The notes: generated from the letters alone by a model not told the origin. 64,000 nucleotides of DNA from Meghimatium bilineatum (GCA_034231615.1 CM067322.1:66635354-66699353); one strand, 5' to 3'. Positions 10,408 to 22,336 are shown, counted from the first letter of the stretch. A program made the numbers and translations.

Positions 10408-11160
10408 GATTTCTTCTTGCGTTATCCTGAAACATTGCTTAGATCTGAAATTTTGTTTCTTCTATAAACTTGACTGTGTTCTGTAACTCGTACAGAGGTC
10501 CGAAGAGTTTTCATTGCACTGTATTTCTCTGTGCCAGTTTATTTGTCTAAGAATTTCATATTCTGGACATTCCTTAAGAATATGTTCTGCTTTCTGAGGT
10601 GCCTGTCGGCATGTACACATGTCCGTGTTGCCAATCTTGAATTTTGTATACATGTGACTGCGGATTCGGTTGTGTCCTGTTCTGAGACGTAGAATGACAT
10701 CTTGGTCTGGTATGTTCATAATCTGGTAATCATTTTGTGTTGGAGTTAGCTTTCTAACTGTCTTAGTTTCTTTTGATGGCACGTTATTGGATCATCTGGT
10801 TGATTAGCAGCAGCTCCCTCCTTCCTTGGACGATCTGCTTTCTCGTTTCCAGGTATTCCGCAATGTGATCGTATTCACTTCATAGCTACTTTACGCTGAT
10901 TGCTTAGTTCAGTCAGTAGCATTTGCAGGTCTTGCAGTTTTCTCAATTGGAACGCTTGAAGTACTGATCTTGCATCTGTCAGGAATACTACATGCTGTGA
11001 ACCAAGCATTGATGCTCGGCAGTTTTTCAATTGCCACCTTGATTGCCTGGATTTCTGCTTCGTAATTATGACAGAATTTCCTCGAAGGTACTTTAACTGC
11101 ACCCCTAACATTATTTGGGTACTCTATATATTCCTGCTCCTCCATTTTTCACCGCAATTA
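10408..11160 (-). mobile_element. RNase H-type LINE relic, family E
   Basis: From right to left, an RNase H part with NYEAEIQAIKVAIEKLPSIN (11000-11080), then RLRTGHNRIRSHMYTKFKIG and CTCRQAPQKAEHILKEC (10570-10700). The 3' end is near 10408-10450. Frames are broken between the two parts. The order matches the copy at 39230-40210. Confidence 0.75.
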
Positions 11161-11269
11161 GGGATAAAATATGAAATATTCATTAATAGCTATCTATCTT
11201 CCTTTCTTTCTTACCCCAACCCCGCACCCTAGTAAAATGCATTTGAGACAGAAGATGAACCAACAAAGA

Positions 11270-11560
11270 TGTCCACAAAGATCTGAACATAGCAGACAAA
11301 TGGCTCCTCGAATCTATCAACAACAAAACAAAACGCACACTAAGATATTTCAGACATGTAAAGAGACATACTAGTTTAGAAAGATTAATCATGGCGGGCA
11401 CACTTTCATGAAAGAACGAGAGGCGGGCCAAGACTACGATGGACACAAGCCATCAGAAGACCTTCTGAACACGACACTGTAAGAAGCTGGGCAGCTTGTA
11501 CAGAACCGAGAGGCTTACGCAGTGGCAGTGACGACAACGTTCTGTAAAGGACACCTCACA
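11270..11560 (+). mobile_element. Non-LTR retrotransposon C-terminal relic
   Basis: Across shifted frames it reads RTLRYFRHVKRHTSLERLIM, then an Arg-rich segment and KKLGSLYRTE, the typical end of a LINE protein. Heavily decayed. Confidence 0.45.
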
Positions 11561-11599
11561 TAGAGATAGCCATCATCAGTGATTAAGTCTATAGAACAG

Positions 11600-11830
11600 T
11601 GCTTCTCAACCCTTTTACAATACCATTCCCTCCTTTGACCATAAGAGAAATTGTGATAAACACCCCCCCCCCATGAGAAATTGCTATAAATGCCCCCCTC
11701 TCTCTCTCTCTTTGACCAAGTAAGAAATTGATATCCCCACTCTAATAAAATGCATATACAAGTGAAAGTCTTTTTTTCTACACTGTAATAATATAAGTGA
11801 ATGTATATTGTAATAATTACAATATTGACA
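11600..11830. repeat. hAT-type terminal sequence and pyrimidine-rich tract
   Basis: CAGTGCTTCTCAACCCTTTT at 11605 matches the left terminus of the hAT MITEs at 31770 and 46791. A poly-C/CT-rich tract follows. I could not place a right terminus or target duplication. Confidence 0.35.
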
Positions 11831-12119
11831 AAAGCACACTAAAAACGCACCATTACTATATACTGTTGCCGAGGAGATGGGGAAAAAGTATGAGAATGAA
11901 TTTTTCCCGTGTTTGTCATGAGGTAGTGAGCAAATGGCTACCGGAATGAAAAGTACATTAAATCAACCCGCGGGTATGTGTACAGACTACACGAAGACAA
12001 TGAAAATTATACGTGCAACACGATTCCCAGCAGTTATGACCCTGAAATTTGGCGTTATCGCAGTATACTCGCTATAAAAAGGCCGTCGAGACACACAAAA
12101 ACCAGTATATGTGCTTGAA

Positions 12120-13048
12120 ATGTCACGACTATCTGAAAACGACCGCCTACAAGCCATTGGTATGTTGAAGACCGGTATGAACTAGAATGATGAATTGTCA
12201 CCACGACATTGTACGCCTCAATGAACATTACAGAACCACTTGCAATGCCCTGGATAGACTTCGGAGTGGCCAACCACGAATTACTACCCCTGCGTACGAT
12301 CGTAATATTGTGCTGAGTCACCTAAGGAACCATTCAATCCAGGCAAGTCTCGACTCAGAGATACAGGTCTTACTGCAAGACGATCTTATGTTGGAACATA
12401 ACTTTATTCACATACAACGTCAGCAGATCTACAATGGGCAGAGCAACATGTAAGATTGACTAGACTATGCTGTCCTATTCACAGACGAGAGCATATTCAA
12501 TCTCTCCTTTGCTGATGGACGTATGCGGATTTGGCGACGATTTGGAGAGAGCTTTGCAGATTGATGTATTCGTCCGCACAACCGATTTGGAGGTGGAAGT
12601 ATTCACATTTGGGGAGGGTTCCGTTTTCAACAGCAATTGCCTCTGTACGTCTTCCGTGGCAATGTTAGTGATGTGAGATGTACTGATGAGGTTCTGGGTG
12701 CAGTGGTTGTTCCCACGTTCACAATTTATCCAGACTTCCAATTCTCCAGCAGGACAACGCACGTGTACACGCCGCATGTATTACACATCAATTTCTACAG
12801 CAACAAAAATTGTGACGATTGATTGGCCTGCCCTATCACCAAACATGTCCCCTACAGAACATCTGTAGGACGAGCTTGGACGCAGAGTCTACATGCTAGT
12901 TTCTCCTGAAAATTTGCAAGAGTTCGAAGCTACTCTTATACATGAATGGGACGTGATTCCTCGGAATTTCTTTCAGAGACTTCTGCTTTTCAGGAGGAGC
13001 CGCTGCCAAGCTTATTTGCAGTCACACGGTGGACGTATCAAATACTGA
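12120..13048 (+). pseudogene. Tc1/mariner-type transposase, decayed
   Basis: Starts MSRLSENDRLQAIG at 12120. The N-terminal part retains RRLNEHYRTTCNALDRLRSG, then RPRITTP-like residues. Three catalytic-region motifs are readable in shifted frames: VLFTDESIFN (12472 on), LQQDNARVH (about 12745) and DWPALSPNMSPTEHL (about 12820). The spacing of the last two fits DD34E. Several frameshifts and stops disable it. Terminal inverted repeats were not found with confidence. Confidence 0.8.
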
Positions 13049-13319
13049 GGTTAGTGTGAAAGATTGTTATTATTGATTGCCATTTGGGTTTTCTCCCTTG
13101 CCTGCACAGCATGAAATGTATCGTATAACAATCAAATGCAAAAATTAATGACTAGCATGGATTCATATGAAAATGAATAAAGAGTCCAAATATGTAAACT
13201 TGTATTTATACACTTATAAAACACTTATATTTATATTTCACACTCTGTTCCTGAATTATACAGGTGGTTCGTTTTCAATGTGCTTCAATATACATTCACT
13301 TGAATTATTTTCTTTTTCT

Positions 13320-14060
13320 CGTTTATTTTAACATGTCTACACAGCAAGTCCAGTTTTCTTGATAAATGCTACTGTATTTGAAAGCTCCTCAATGCTTCCA
13401 TACGGATTTCTGTGAATCTCTTTGTGGGTCAGTGCTCCGCCCTTAACTGGTTTATTAAGTGCAGTCTTGCATATGTTATGAGGTCTATGTTGTCTGCCCA
13501 CATGAATACAGAGGTGATGGAACCAGTCTTAGTCTATTTAAGTGACTGTTTAGCCTGTTGCGTCCTGTTCTCATGCGGAAGAAGATAACTAGCTCTGTCA
13601 AGAAGGTGGTAATTGTATTATGGGTGGTTGACTTACCTACTAGCTTTGATGAGGTTTCTTTTCCTGGTAGGTCATTTCTTGGATTTTTGTTCTTGTATTG
13701 CTTCATCTTTTCCTAGCATATCTGCTTTTACGTTTCCTGGTATGCAACAGTGGGATGAAATCCATTGTATTACTACCCTCCATTGGACGCTCGCTTAAGG
13801 TGGGGCTTACTTCAGGTCTAGCAGATAATAGCTGTAAATGTTTGTAGGACAGACATTGCACCAGTAAGAAACACAACCTGTTGACATTGGCTTGTTGTGT
13901 CTAATTATTTCTGCAGTAATGCTTAGGCCTCGTACTTCCGCAGTGTAGTTGGAACAGAAGATGCCAGTTGGTGAACATGTGGATTCACTGAATTTTCCTT
14001 GATATGTACACTCCAGCACCTCCATTCTTCACTGATCTGGTTGCTGAATCCATCAGTATA
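13320..14060 (-). mobile_element. RNase H-type LINE relic, family E
   Basis: RNase H fragment near 14040-13960 (KNGGAGVY-like), a break, then a C-terminal fragment (ELVIFFRMRTGRNRLNSHL) and a 3' end at 13320-13345 lacking a clear (GAA)n tail. Many stops. Confidence 0.6.
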
Positions 14061-14479
14061 TACTTATACCCACACTTCTCTAGGTACATATCTTCAATCT
14101 TGTTGCATACTATTTTTTTCAAATTATTATTTTTTACAGTGAAACCTTACAAATTTAATTGTAATAAAAATGTAATGAATGTTTAAGCTTGAATGAAAGT
14201 AGTTAAACAAATATGTATAACATATTAATTAGCAGACTGTTTAGGAAATTTCATACTTAACAAACAGTTTAATAGATTTCCAGACTATTGTGAGTGAGAA
14301 CAGAAGAAGGTTGCAATCGATGAGACACATATTATTTGCCAATGATTGGATATGTGGAGGAGTGTTTGAAAGGGCGCAATACAGGTAATTTCAACGTAAA
14401 ATATACTTCAGTTGCACCCTACATTAAATCCTGCCTCACAAAGATATCTTGACACAAATACAAGCATTGCATGGAGGAA

Positions 14480-14950
14480 ACACTTAACATGATAATGTAT
14501 GCAGACAGAAAACATTTAACATGATAATGTATGCAGACAGAAAACATTTAACATGATAATGTGTGCAGACAGAAAATACGTAACATGATAATGTATGCAG
14601 ACAGAAAACATTTAACATGATAATGTGTGCAGACAGAAAATACGTAACATGATAATGTATGCAGACAGAAAACGCTATGATATGCAGATAATGTATGTAG
14701 ACAGAAAATACTTATGATAATGTATGTAGATTGAAAACAATTAACATAATTTCTTAAATATAAGAAAGTTCACCATAAGAATCTACGAAGATTTATCATG
14801 AGAATGTATGTAGGCAGAAGAATGTTTACCATAAGAATGTATACAGGCAGAAGAAAGCTATGACAATATATATTAGACATAATAAAATATATCATGAGTG
14901 TATTAGACAATAAACATGGAAACAATAATATATGCTGACAGAACAAAGCT
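14480..14950. repeat. 32-bp minisatellite abutting exon 2
   Basis: About seven good units of TAACATGATAATGTATGCAG plus ACAGAAAACATT (14480-14700). Increasingly degenerate units follow (ATGTAGACAGAAAA, TATGCTGACAGAAC) right up to the exon 2 splice donor at 14953. Intronic. Confidence 0.9.
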
Positions 14951-14953
14951 TAC

Positions 14954-15727
14954 CATGAGAGTGAGATCCTGGGGGCTGCATTGTGTTGAAGTTTGGCGGA
15001 GCAGATGAACTAGCATGCAGAGTTATGTGTCCATGAGATGCACCAGCATGACTGTTGGTAGCACGTAATGTCATGTGTCCGTTTGTTGGGGACACGTACT
15101 GAACGCAACCAGAGGTTTCACCATTGGGAGCAGATGGGCTTATGGCGGCACTAGCGTCAAAGCCGGTATAGTGTCCCTGCACTGGACGTTGCTGCTGCCA
15201 CGAAGAGTGTGTCCCTGATGTCATGATCGGCATAGGCGATGTGTGCCCATGTGAGGCTGCTGTCGGGGGTGGCACAATAGTTGGGTTGTTAGCAGTAATG
15301 TTAATGTACTCTTGTGACACAGATAGAGGCGACATGTGTGTTAGGGAATGCTGGGACGATGAACCAGGAGAGGGACTGTGACTCTTGCTATGTGCAACGC
15401 TAAGACTATTGCTGGAGCTAGTTGTGGTGCTGCTACCGCTGCTGTGCGAAAAATTGTGCGTGAATCGTTCTTCCAGACAACCCAGCCAGGTCTGAAAGCT
15501 TCCTCTCTCCTCCACCGTAATAGCTGGGTGAATAAGAGAGTACGATAGAAGCTGTCTACTCTCCTCAATGTTCACTCCATTGTGAATAGTATGATTCAGG
15601 AGGTCGGGAATCAGCTGGAGGTATGCCTTCTTCACAGAGTTCTTCCCAACTTGCAGGAGTGGTAACATCTGTAGCAGCTGGTGTATGACTTTCTCTTTCT
15701 CTTCCTTGTACAGACTGCGCACAAAAG
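14954..15727 (-). CDS. SAMD4: Smaug/SAMD4 homologue, second coding exon
   Basis: This 774-bp exon has acceptor TTATTCAG (AG at 15729-15728) and donor CATG/GTAAGC (GT at 14953-14952). Both boundaries are phase 1. The first base from the previous exon makes the codon G|CT (Ala). The N-terminal 80 or so residues are helical. They contain KEEKEKVIHQLLQMLPLL and EESRQLLSYSLIHPA, the second conserved Smaug region, which continues the domain begun in exon 1. The remaining 170 or so residues are low-complexity, rich in Ser, Thr, His and Pro, as is usual between the N-terminal and SAM domains of this family. The exon length is a multiple of three with matching phases, so it could be skipped without a frameshift, although that would break the N-terminal domain. 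A 32-bp minisatellite lies immediately on its donor side. Confidence 0.9.
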
Positions 15728-16428
15728 CTGAATAACAATAAGATATACAAAATAAGTCACGTTGAAGTCTCCTTACACTATACTATACAAGCTGCATCAA
15801 CATATAACAAAAATAATGGGTGTGTCAACATATCATGGGTGTGCATAAACACCAATATACTCGTGGCTTTACTTTTATGTACAGTCTAAATCTATGCCTA
15901 CAAATCGTTTCCTTGTATATACTCTCCCCAACAACGTCTTAATATACCATGCCCCACCATTCCGACTCAATATATATATCATTCGGATGCCACTGTACTA
16001 AGATGTTAGATAGTAAACCATTTAAGCTGTATTCAAAGGTAAGGGCTTCACATTATAACATTTGTATTTAGTTATCTAAATGTGAAATATGATATTTATT
16101 CTACGGAAAACATTGGTTTAAATAGCAACCATAACAACCATTGAGCATATTTCCCATGTTGGAAAACATTGGTTTAAATAGCAACCATTGATTTACATAG
16201 CAACCACTAGTTTGTGGATTAGTTTCATTTTGGGAATGCACGCCCATTTCAACATTGAAAATGAGACTACAATCATGACAGTCTACAATATAAAAGGTAG
16301 GTCCCATGGCAGCAACCTGCCGTCGGGGATGAATATAACTCTTCATGTACTAAGCCGCAGCAACTATTAGGTGGGGTGGCCAGTTCCCTTCCTTGCTGTA
16401 TTTACCTCCCCTAACTACACTATAATAC

Positions 16429-16560
16429 ATTGGTTAATGAGAAATCAGGCTTTCTTAAATGACATATTTGACTATTCCCGCTATTTTCATTACTCACTAT
16501 AATTATAATATACTTTGCGTGGTAACCAATGAAAATCTTAATGAAGAAATTAATATAAGT
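16429..16560. repeat. Foldback MITE M2 copy
   Basis: TTGGTTAATGAGAAATCAGG and CTTTCTTAAATGAC match the M2 left arm. TAACCAATGAAAATCTTAATG is the right inner arm, with a truncated outer arm. Confidence 0.55.
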
Positions 16561-16643
16561 AATGATCGTGTAAACACTGAGTTCATTCAAGCAAGTCCCT
16601 CTGCAAGGTAGTGCTATGCGATGATCTCGGTTCAGTTTAGTAA

Positions 16644-16720
16644 GTGATGTATTTGACCTTTCACGTGATTTTCATTGTCGGCAGCCAATGAAATGCACGG
16701 GAAAAGTCTAATACATTTCT
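16644..16720. repeat. Foldback MITE M2, inner portion
   Basis: CGTGATTTTCATTG and CAGCCAATGAAATGCACGGG pair and match the M2 centre. Confidence 0.5.
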
Positions 16721-16815
16721 AACCTGAGCTAATCCCAGCTCCGCGCATAGGACTAAACATGTAGAGAGAGACTTGGTTTATTCATATATTTAGTAATCAG
16801 ATATTAACCAGATAT

Positions 16816-16968
16816 TTCTTCTTCTTTAGCGTTCATTCTCAAACTCCTGCTGGATCTCTCCTGTAGCAGTACTACTAGATCTCCAGCAGGATGCAGTCCA
16901 GAGAATGGAAATGCGTTGTGTCACCGTTTTATTTGCGCCAATGGCCCGACACATCCGTCTTCGGCGGA
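16816..16968 (-). mobile_element. Short non-autonomous element, family B
   Basis: Tail (CTTCTTCTTTAGCG on the plus strand) to head (CGTCTTCGGCGGA). The 17-bp sequence CATATATTTAGTAATCA occurs on both sides (starting about 16779 and 16973), consistent with a decayed target duplication. Confidence 0.8.
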
Positions 16969-17020
16969 AAACCATATATTTAGTAATCATATATTTAGAT
17001 ATACGATATTTTCTAATGGG

Positions 17021-17215
17021 TTAAATGATCCCATATAACCCAGATGGAAAACGCTCATAGTTAAAAATGCGTGCCTCACCAAAAAATGCTTGAAATCTCC
17101 CACAAACTTCAGGATTGCTCAACCTGGCCAGAGGATACAGACTTGAGGCAAAAGCCGCTCTGACCTGGAGAAGACGGTGGACTTCGTCTTGACTACGGGC
17201 CTGACAATATAGCAT
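17021..17215 (-). other. Unassigned open frame, possible repeat-derived peptide
   Basis: Reads CQARSQDEVHRLLQVRAAFA, then SNPEVCGRFQAFFGEARIF and stops after GLYGII. It is protein-like in composition. Next to it (17229-17245) is the GAACGCAGAAGAAGA motif used as the tail of the short elements. Function unknown; I do not recognise the family. Confidence 0.3.
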
Positions 17216-17374
17216 GACCGCAGTTGCTGAACGCAGAAGAAGACCACCACCTTATATTAGATTGTTGCAGTTCAAATTTTATAATGGTCCACTCCCTGAT
17301 ACAAACACGGTGGGAGCATGACTACAACTGAAAGTGCCATCTCTCAGCACAGTAAGATTGCTATCCAACTATGT

Positions 17375-17580
17375 GACGTGTCCTTTTCAGAATGTTGTCC
17401 TTGATGCTACTCTTTAAGCCTTCCAGTTCTGTGCCAGCTGTTCAGCCTCTTCTAGTGTTCACATTCAGGTAATCCTTAATAGCCCTCTTCATACATTGTC
17501 TTGGTCTGCTTATTGTTCTCTTCCCTGGAACATTGCCCTCTATGATTAATCTTTCTAAACTATTGGGTTAAACAAAATAT
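17375..17580 (-). mobile_element. Non-LTR retrotransposon C-terminal relic
   Basis: IIEGNVPGKRTISRPRQCMK and a downstream SSIKDNILKRT are typical of LINE protein ends. Stops are present. Confidence 0.45.
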
Positions 17581-17930
17581 ATGTTCAAAATGCGTTAGCT
17601 TGTTTTTGTTTTGAGGAAGCAGTCTTCTTTACATGTCGTCTTTGTGCCCATTGTATTCATTTATTTAGATTTTGGCGCGTGGGGCCTTTTTTGTATTGTC
17701 GTTTATGCTGTTTTCAAGTATCGTTATGTTGTTCCGTTATCTTTCCCTTTATCTTTTTTTAATGCAATGCGCGTCTCTGTTGCAATACTTGTATATTTGC
17801 ACGTCGTTTTGTGAGGTTCTAACAAAAATTATAAATCAGAAGGCAGTAGACGGGATCTGAATCAGGTCCGTTCAGCTGACACCCATTCGCCGCACAACTC
17901 GAGTCAACACGTTTTCCGACTCTTATTCCG

Positions 17931-18090
17931 ATTCTTCTTCTTCAGCGTTTTATTTTCAAAAGCTCGCTGGATCACTCTTGTGGCAGAACAATTGTCCTAC
18001 TAGATTTCCAACAGGACATAGTCCACAGAATGAAAATGCGTTGTGTCGCCGTTTGTTTGTGTCAATGACTTGGCAGATCAGTCTTCAGCG
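17931..18090 (-). mobile_element. Short non-autonomous element, family B
   Basis: Plus strand begins ATTCTTCTTCTTCAGCG and ends TCAGTCTTCAGCGG. It contains GTCCTACTAGATTTCCAACA and the shared core ATGCGTTGTGTCGCCGTTTG. Diverged. Confidence 0.75.
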
Positions 18091-19845
18091 GTTAACATTA
18101 TAAGTATCTCTCAATAATAGTAGACAAATTGTACAAGTATCACCAGGTACAAGCATCACAAGTGATATCTGATTTTGTAAAACTTTCAATAAGCAGGATG
18201 AGCGAGTCCTTGTTGTTAAGAAGGGAGGTACACCTAGGAGACGGTAGGGTTATCAAAAAATCCATCATATTTAAAAAACTATTAACAGTTACATCTTTCA
18301 CAGTAGATGCCTTAATGAAAACTGTAATTATAAGGTGAGATATTTATTTAAGTATAAAAGTAAATAGAAATTATTTGGTCTTGAACAAAAAATGTTACAA
18401 TTTTCATGTTCAAAACGGTAAGTTACGTTCTGTAATTTTTTTGAGAAAATATTAAGTACAACTGAGTTATAATTTAAAAATGCATGCATACAAATGAAAT
18501 ACCTAGGGCGTATAATAAGGTTGTTAGAATATATTTTCAAATTTTTCGTATACGTGTGTTTCCCCCATTTTTCGATGACAATTTTCCACATTTGAACGGC
18601 TTTAAAAAAATAATAAAGATGCATAGACAGCAGTTCTTAGTATGTGCTTAATGAGCTATGTACGATATATTCATACAAAATTTCATAAATATTAGTTAAT
18701 ATTTGAAAAGGTTATGAGTCAAAAGTGATAATTATATCAAAATTCTGCGAAATAACGGGAACAAATTTAAAAAATAAAAATATAATTCCTAACCGTAATA
18801 ACCCCCTTCAAGATTGGATACCCTTCAGCTTCAACCTGTGCTTCATCTAGGTCCAAATTCCTCCTCCTGACTCTTCTGATTTCTAGGGTTGCCTCTGTAA
18901 CTTTATTGTGTGCCTTTAATAGTCTCTTAGCATCAGTTAAAATTTGAACTGTTTTTCTCATACACACTGAACATCTTTGCTATATTTCCTAAAAATCCCT
19001 GACCCTCTGCCTATTTTAAAAGTCCTAATCTCAAAAACTATTCATACTTCGACAAAAAATTTTAAGCAAAATGTGCATCAATGTATTCTCTATAATTTGA
19101 TACCAATATCCTCGTACAATTAAAAAATTAATATTTTTTCACTATTCCCTTAAGCTATTGTGACGCACGAACCATAAAAGAACAGGTATGAGCAAGAAAG
19201 ACAGTAGGCCTAATGTTTACTTTCCACTGACATAAGCCGATTCAACTATCAACCCTTTGTCAACAGCGTTCAGCGCTTGAAAGACACACAAAAGCTGACT
19301 TGTCAGTAAACGTTCATCATTTGGCTAACCACGTACTACTTTTCTAGGAATAAATGAGTTCCCGCAGATGTAGGTAACAATAATAAATGTGAGTCTACAA
19401 TTAGATCTGCCGAAAGAGTCGCGTGCTGACAAAAGCAGACAGACAGGCTATATAACCTCTAGCAGTACGAACATGTCAATACTCAGGTTTAGTTAGACAT
19501 GACTTCAGCGTCCGCATTTTCCTAGTGCATATGGCAGTTATTATCCTTGGTACTGTACCTCTCAACTTTGACACCAGTCATAACAAACGCAAATTGACAG
19601 TTTCCAGAAAATGATAAAAGAACCAAATTGACATGAAAATGATAATGTTTCGTGCAAATGATAACGAAGCAGCTAAAACACACAATTCATCCAAACTACA
19701 TTAACACGCATCTCGTTTGTTACCGTGGTCCGTAAATGGTGCAAAGAATAGTAACAATGCCACAGAACCTCATGTTGGCAGGAGGCAACTAAGGATGTCT
19801 GTGAGACATTCTATTTAAGCCCATTATCTCTGCTGTGAACATCAT
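18091..19845. other. Unassigned AT-rich intron sequence
   Basis: An open minus-strand frame at 18767-18967 (LKAHNKVTEATLEIRRVRRR, LDLDEAQVEAEGYP) is protein-like but unrecognised. Otherwise no supported feature. Confidence 0.35.
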
Positions 19846-20178
19846 CATCAAGTGCCGTCTCCGCAACGAAGTTGGCTGCAACGAATCTCCAGCATCCCTT
19901 GTCTCTTGTCTTAGTGGTGCACTCTGCTAGACTGTAACCTGTCTTATCGTGTGATGTTACTCTCCCACTAGTCTCTCTCTCTGCCTACCTCTTGCTCGCT
20001 TCCCTTTGACTTTACCCTCAAGTAAGGTCTTCAATAAGGTGTCATGTCGTTTAATGTGTCAAAAATATTTTGCCTGATCTTTATTTCTCTTAGTAATTAT
20101 TTTTTCATATTAAGTGTTTTTAGCATATTTTTATTTGTTTTCTTCTCTTTCCATGATGTTCTCCCTATTCTCCTATAT

Positions 20179-21430
20179 TGTCAGTCAGTTCCTCGTTTGC
20201 CAAATTGGCACATAGGATGGATGTCATAGTTCTCCATGCCTGTCGGTCAGTTGCTAGGGATTGCAGGTCTTGTGCATTTATGCCTGTTGATTTTAATTCA
20301 TTCATAAATGTTCTTCTGAGTGTTGTTTTTGGTCTTTCCTGTTTTCTTTCCCACTGGTGTCCACATGAAGACTTAACGTGGAATGTTGTCTTCCTTCATT
20401 CTAAGTACGTGGCCGATGTATGTCCAGCGGCGTTTTCTGATGATGTTCGTCACATATTCTTGTTTTGTCTCCTCTCTTAGTATGTCGTTTGATTTGAAGT
20501 ATTTCCAATTAGTACTTGTGATTTTTCTGAGGCATCTATTCTCGAAGGCAACTAACTTCTCATCCATTATTGCGGTAGATTTCCAACTTTCACATCCATA
20601 TGTCAATGATGAAATCACACTTGCATTGAATAGTCGCTGATGTGTTACTTACTATCTTCGATCTCCAGATAATTGAGAGTTTGTTAAAGGCGTTGGAGGC
20701 GAGAGAGCTTAGAGTCTTGATTTCTGAGTTGGTATCCCCGTCTGCTGTTATCTTGCTTCCCAAATATACGAAATTTGAAACGTTGCCTAGTATATTATCA
20801 TCTAGTTTAATTGATTCTGTCAGGCCGGTAAAGTTCATGATTTTCTTTTTATGTGTATTTATTTGAAGGCCTATCTGTTGTGCAAAAAATTTGAGTCTTT
20901 CAGTTTTTTCTTTGGAGATCTTGGGTGTGTTCTTCTTCTTCTTCTGCGTTTGTTCTCAAACTCCTGCAGATTAGCAGGATGCAGTCCGGAGAACGGAATG
21001 CGCTGTGTCATGGTTTACAGCATTGCTGCGATATCTGCGCCTTTCGGCCTGACACATCCGACTTCAGCATGGCTTTGGGTCACTGACCCTATATGGGATG
21101 GGACAGTCAACTCCATCCCATAACCTCCTTAGTCGCCTTTTACGACATGCGTGGAAGGTAAACAGTGTTGCTATTCTTTGTTCCCCTTTCGGTCCCCGGC
21201 AACACACGTGCGCTTGGTGTGTTGAACTCATAAGAGCAATATCATCTGCGAAGGTTAGATATTCCAGGGTCTTGTTTACCCATTTGATTCCTAGCTGTTT
21301 CTGGTCTGTGCATTTCCTCATCATCCAGTCAATCGCGATGCAAAACCGTACTGGGGACTGAACACATCCTTGTTTTACTCCCGTTGTTACTGGGAACCAG
21401 CTGGAAAAGCCAATTTCTAATCTTACACAG
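20179..21430 (-). mobile_element. Non-LTR retrotransposon relic, family B, with RT core, inserted in family A
   Basis: A 10-bp target duplication, TCTCCTATAT, lies at 20169-20178 and 21431-21440. Minus-strand reading from the right gives VTTGVKQGCVQSP and LTFADDIALMS (the RT palm, FADD), then after the short-element insertion NVSNFVYLGSKITADGDTNS, SYGCESWKSTA and KRRWTYIGHVLRM. Frameshifted. About 1.25 kb including the 0.28-kb insertion. Confidence 0.85.
20932..21212 (-). mobile_element. Short element, family A, inserted in LINE B
   Basis: 281 bp with tail CTTCTTCTTCTTCTGCG (plus strand) and head GCAACACACGTGCG. Target duplication CTTGGGTGTGTT (20920-20931) and CTTGGTGTGTT (21213-21223). It interrupts the LINE B reverse transcriptase between the FADD motif and the thumb. 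Confidence 0.92.
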
Positions 21431-21545
21431 TCTCCTATATACCCACATCACAAAGGCATCAAACTGTCTTCTAATTGTTTATTTAGTATCCATGTCTCTG
21501 AGCCATATATTAATATAGAATAGATGTAGCCTCTGCTGTGATGGG

Positions 21546-22085
21546 AGTCTGCTAAAGATCCATCTTTTGATTGCTAGCAATGAATAAATCTTTCTCTACC
21601 GCATACCTCGAGATAGCACGAAGGACAAGGTAAAATCTCATCGGAAGTTGGGTTTTTTTTAAAGTCCAGCTTGTGGCATTGCATCCTATAACCAAATTAA
21701 GTTTTAAAAAAATGCCCAGCTCGTGGTATTGAAACCTATATCAAAACTGAGTAGAAAAAAGATATCTGGGACTAGCTTGCAAACGCCGTGGAAATATTCC
21801 ATATAAGAGTTGAAACACCAATCTAGAACTGAAACGTTCACTGTCCGGCATAGGGAATTCAAGTAGGAAGCTTAGGGAACACGAGGGAGAAATGATATGA
21901 AGGACATGACAAATGCGACCTTCACATATACTCTCGTAGAGAAGATACTTATGTTCATTTATATGTTATGTTATTGCTCGTTCAATAATTCATGTTACTC
22001 AGCTGAAACTATTTTTCGCTTTATACCCTTTTAAGCCTTGCAGCGTCAGAGGTAGAATAGTTATCTGGATATGGCTTTTTTGTGT
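21546..22085. other. Unassigned sequence
   Basis: Contains two similar phrases (CAGCTTGTGGCATTG and CAGCTCGTGGTATTG, 21665-21740), suggesting a small duplication. Nothing else supported. Confidence 0.35.
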
Positions 22086-22089
22086 GCTT

Positions 22090-22290
22090 CATTTATATAT
22101 TTTCTTTGACTAGTATTTCTGTTACCCATCGTTTGCAAGGATTGCCCCTGGCTTTGTATTCATCGTGTCTGGTTGGTAATTTCTTCTGAGGGGCACTGTC
22201 TGATGGTAGTCTGGAAATATGCGAAAACCACTTAAATCTGTTTTCTTCTGATGTAATCCAGGATTGACATAAAACGGCCAGAGAAATGGA
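22090..22290 (-). mobile_element. Non-LTR retrotransposon C-terminal relic
   Basis: Reads ENRFKWFSHISRLPSDSAPQ, then DEYKARGNPCKRWVTEILV, the basic C-terminus of a LINE reverse transcriptase. Confidence 0.6.
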
Positions 22291-22336
22291 GAATAAACAT
22301 GGTGCAGGACAACGCAATGACACATTTTCCCCTAAT

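Larger units (their letters stand above)
5014..14953 (-). other. Smaug/SAMD4 intron 2 (about 9.9 kb)
   Basis: This intron lies between exons 2 and 3 (GT at 14953, AG at 5014). Minisatellites lie at both ends, close to the splice sites. The middle holds LINE relics, a hairpin MITE and a Tc1-like transposase relic. Confidence 0.8.
19848..21545 (-). mobile_element. Non-LTR retrotransposon relic, family A, second copy, split by family B
   Basis: 19848-20168 matches 2806-3134 (same CCCTCAAGTAAGGTCTTCAA block). 21441-21545 continues the match to 3135-3200 and 3751-3775. The tail CATCATCATC at 19845 corresponds to (GAT)n. The family B element occupies 20179-21430. Confidence 0.75.

Noticed and set aside
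11605..12020. Complete hAT MITE starting at 11605
   Set aside because: Left terminus is clear but no matching right terminus or 8-bp duplication could be found.
15341..15568. Alternative frames over exon 2
   Set aside because: Shadows of the Smaug exon in other frames on the same strand.
21098..21361. Frames reading CRKRRLRRLWDG or similar at many sites
   Set aside because: Chance frames through the short family A element, recurring at every copy.
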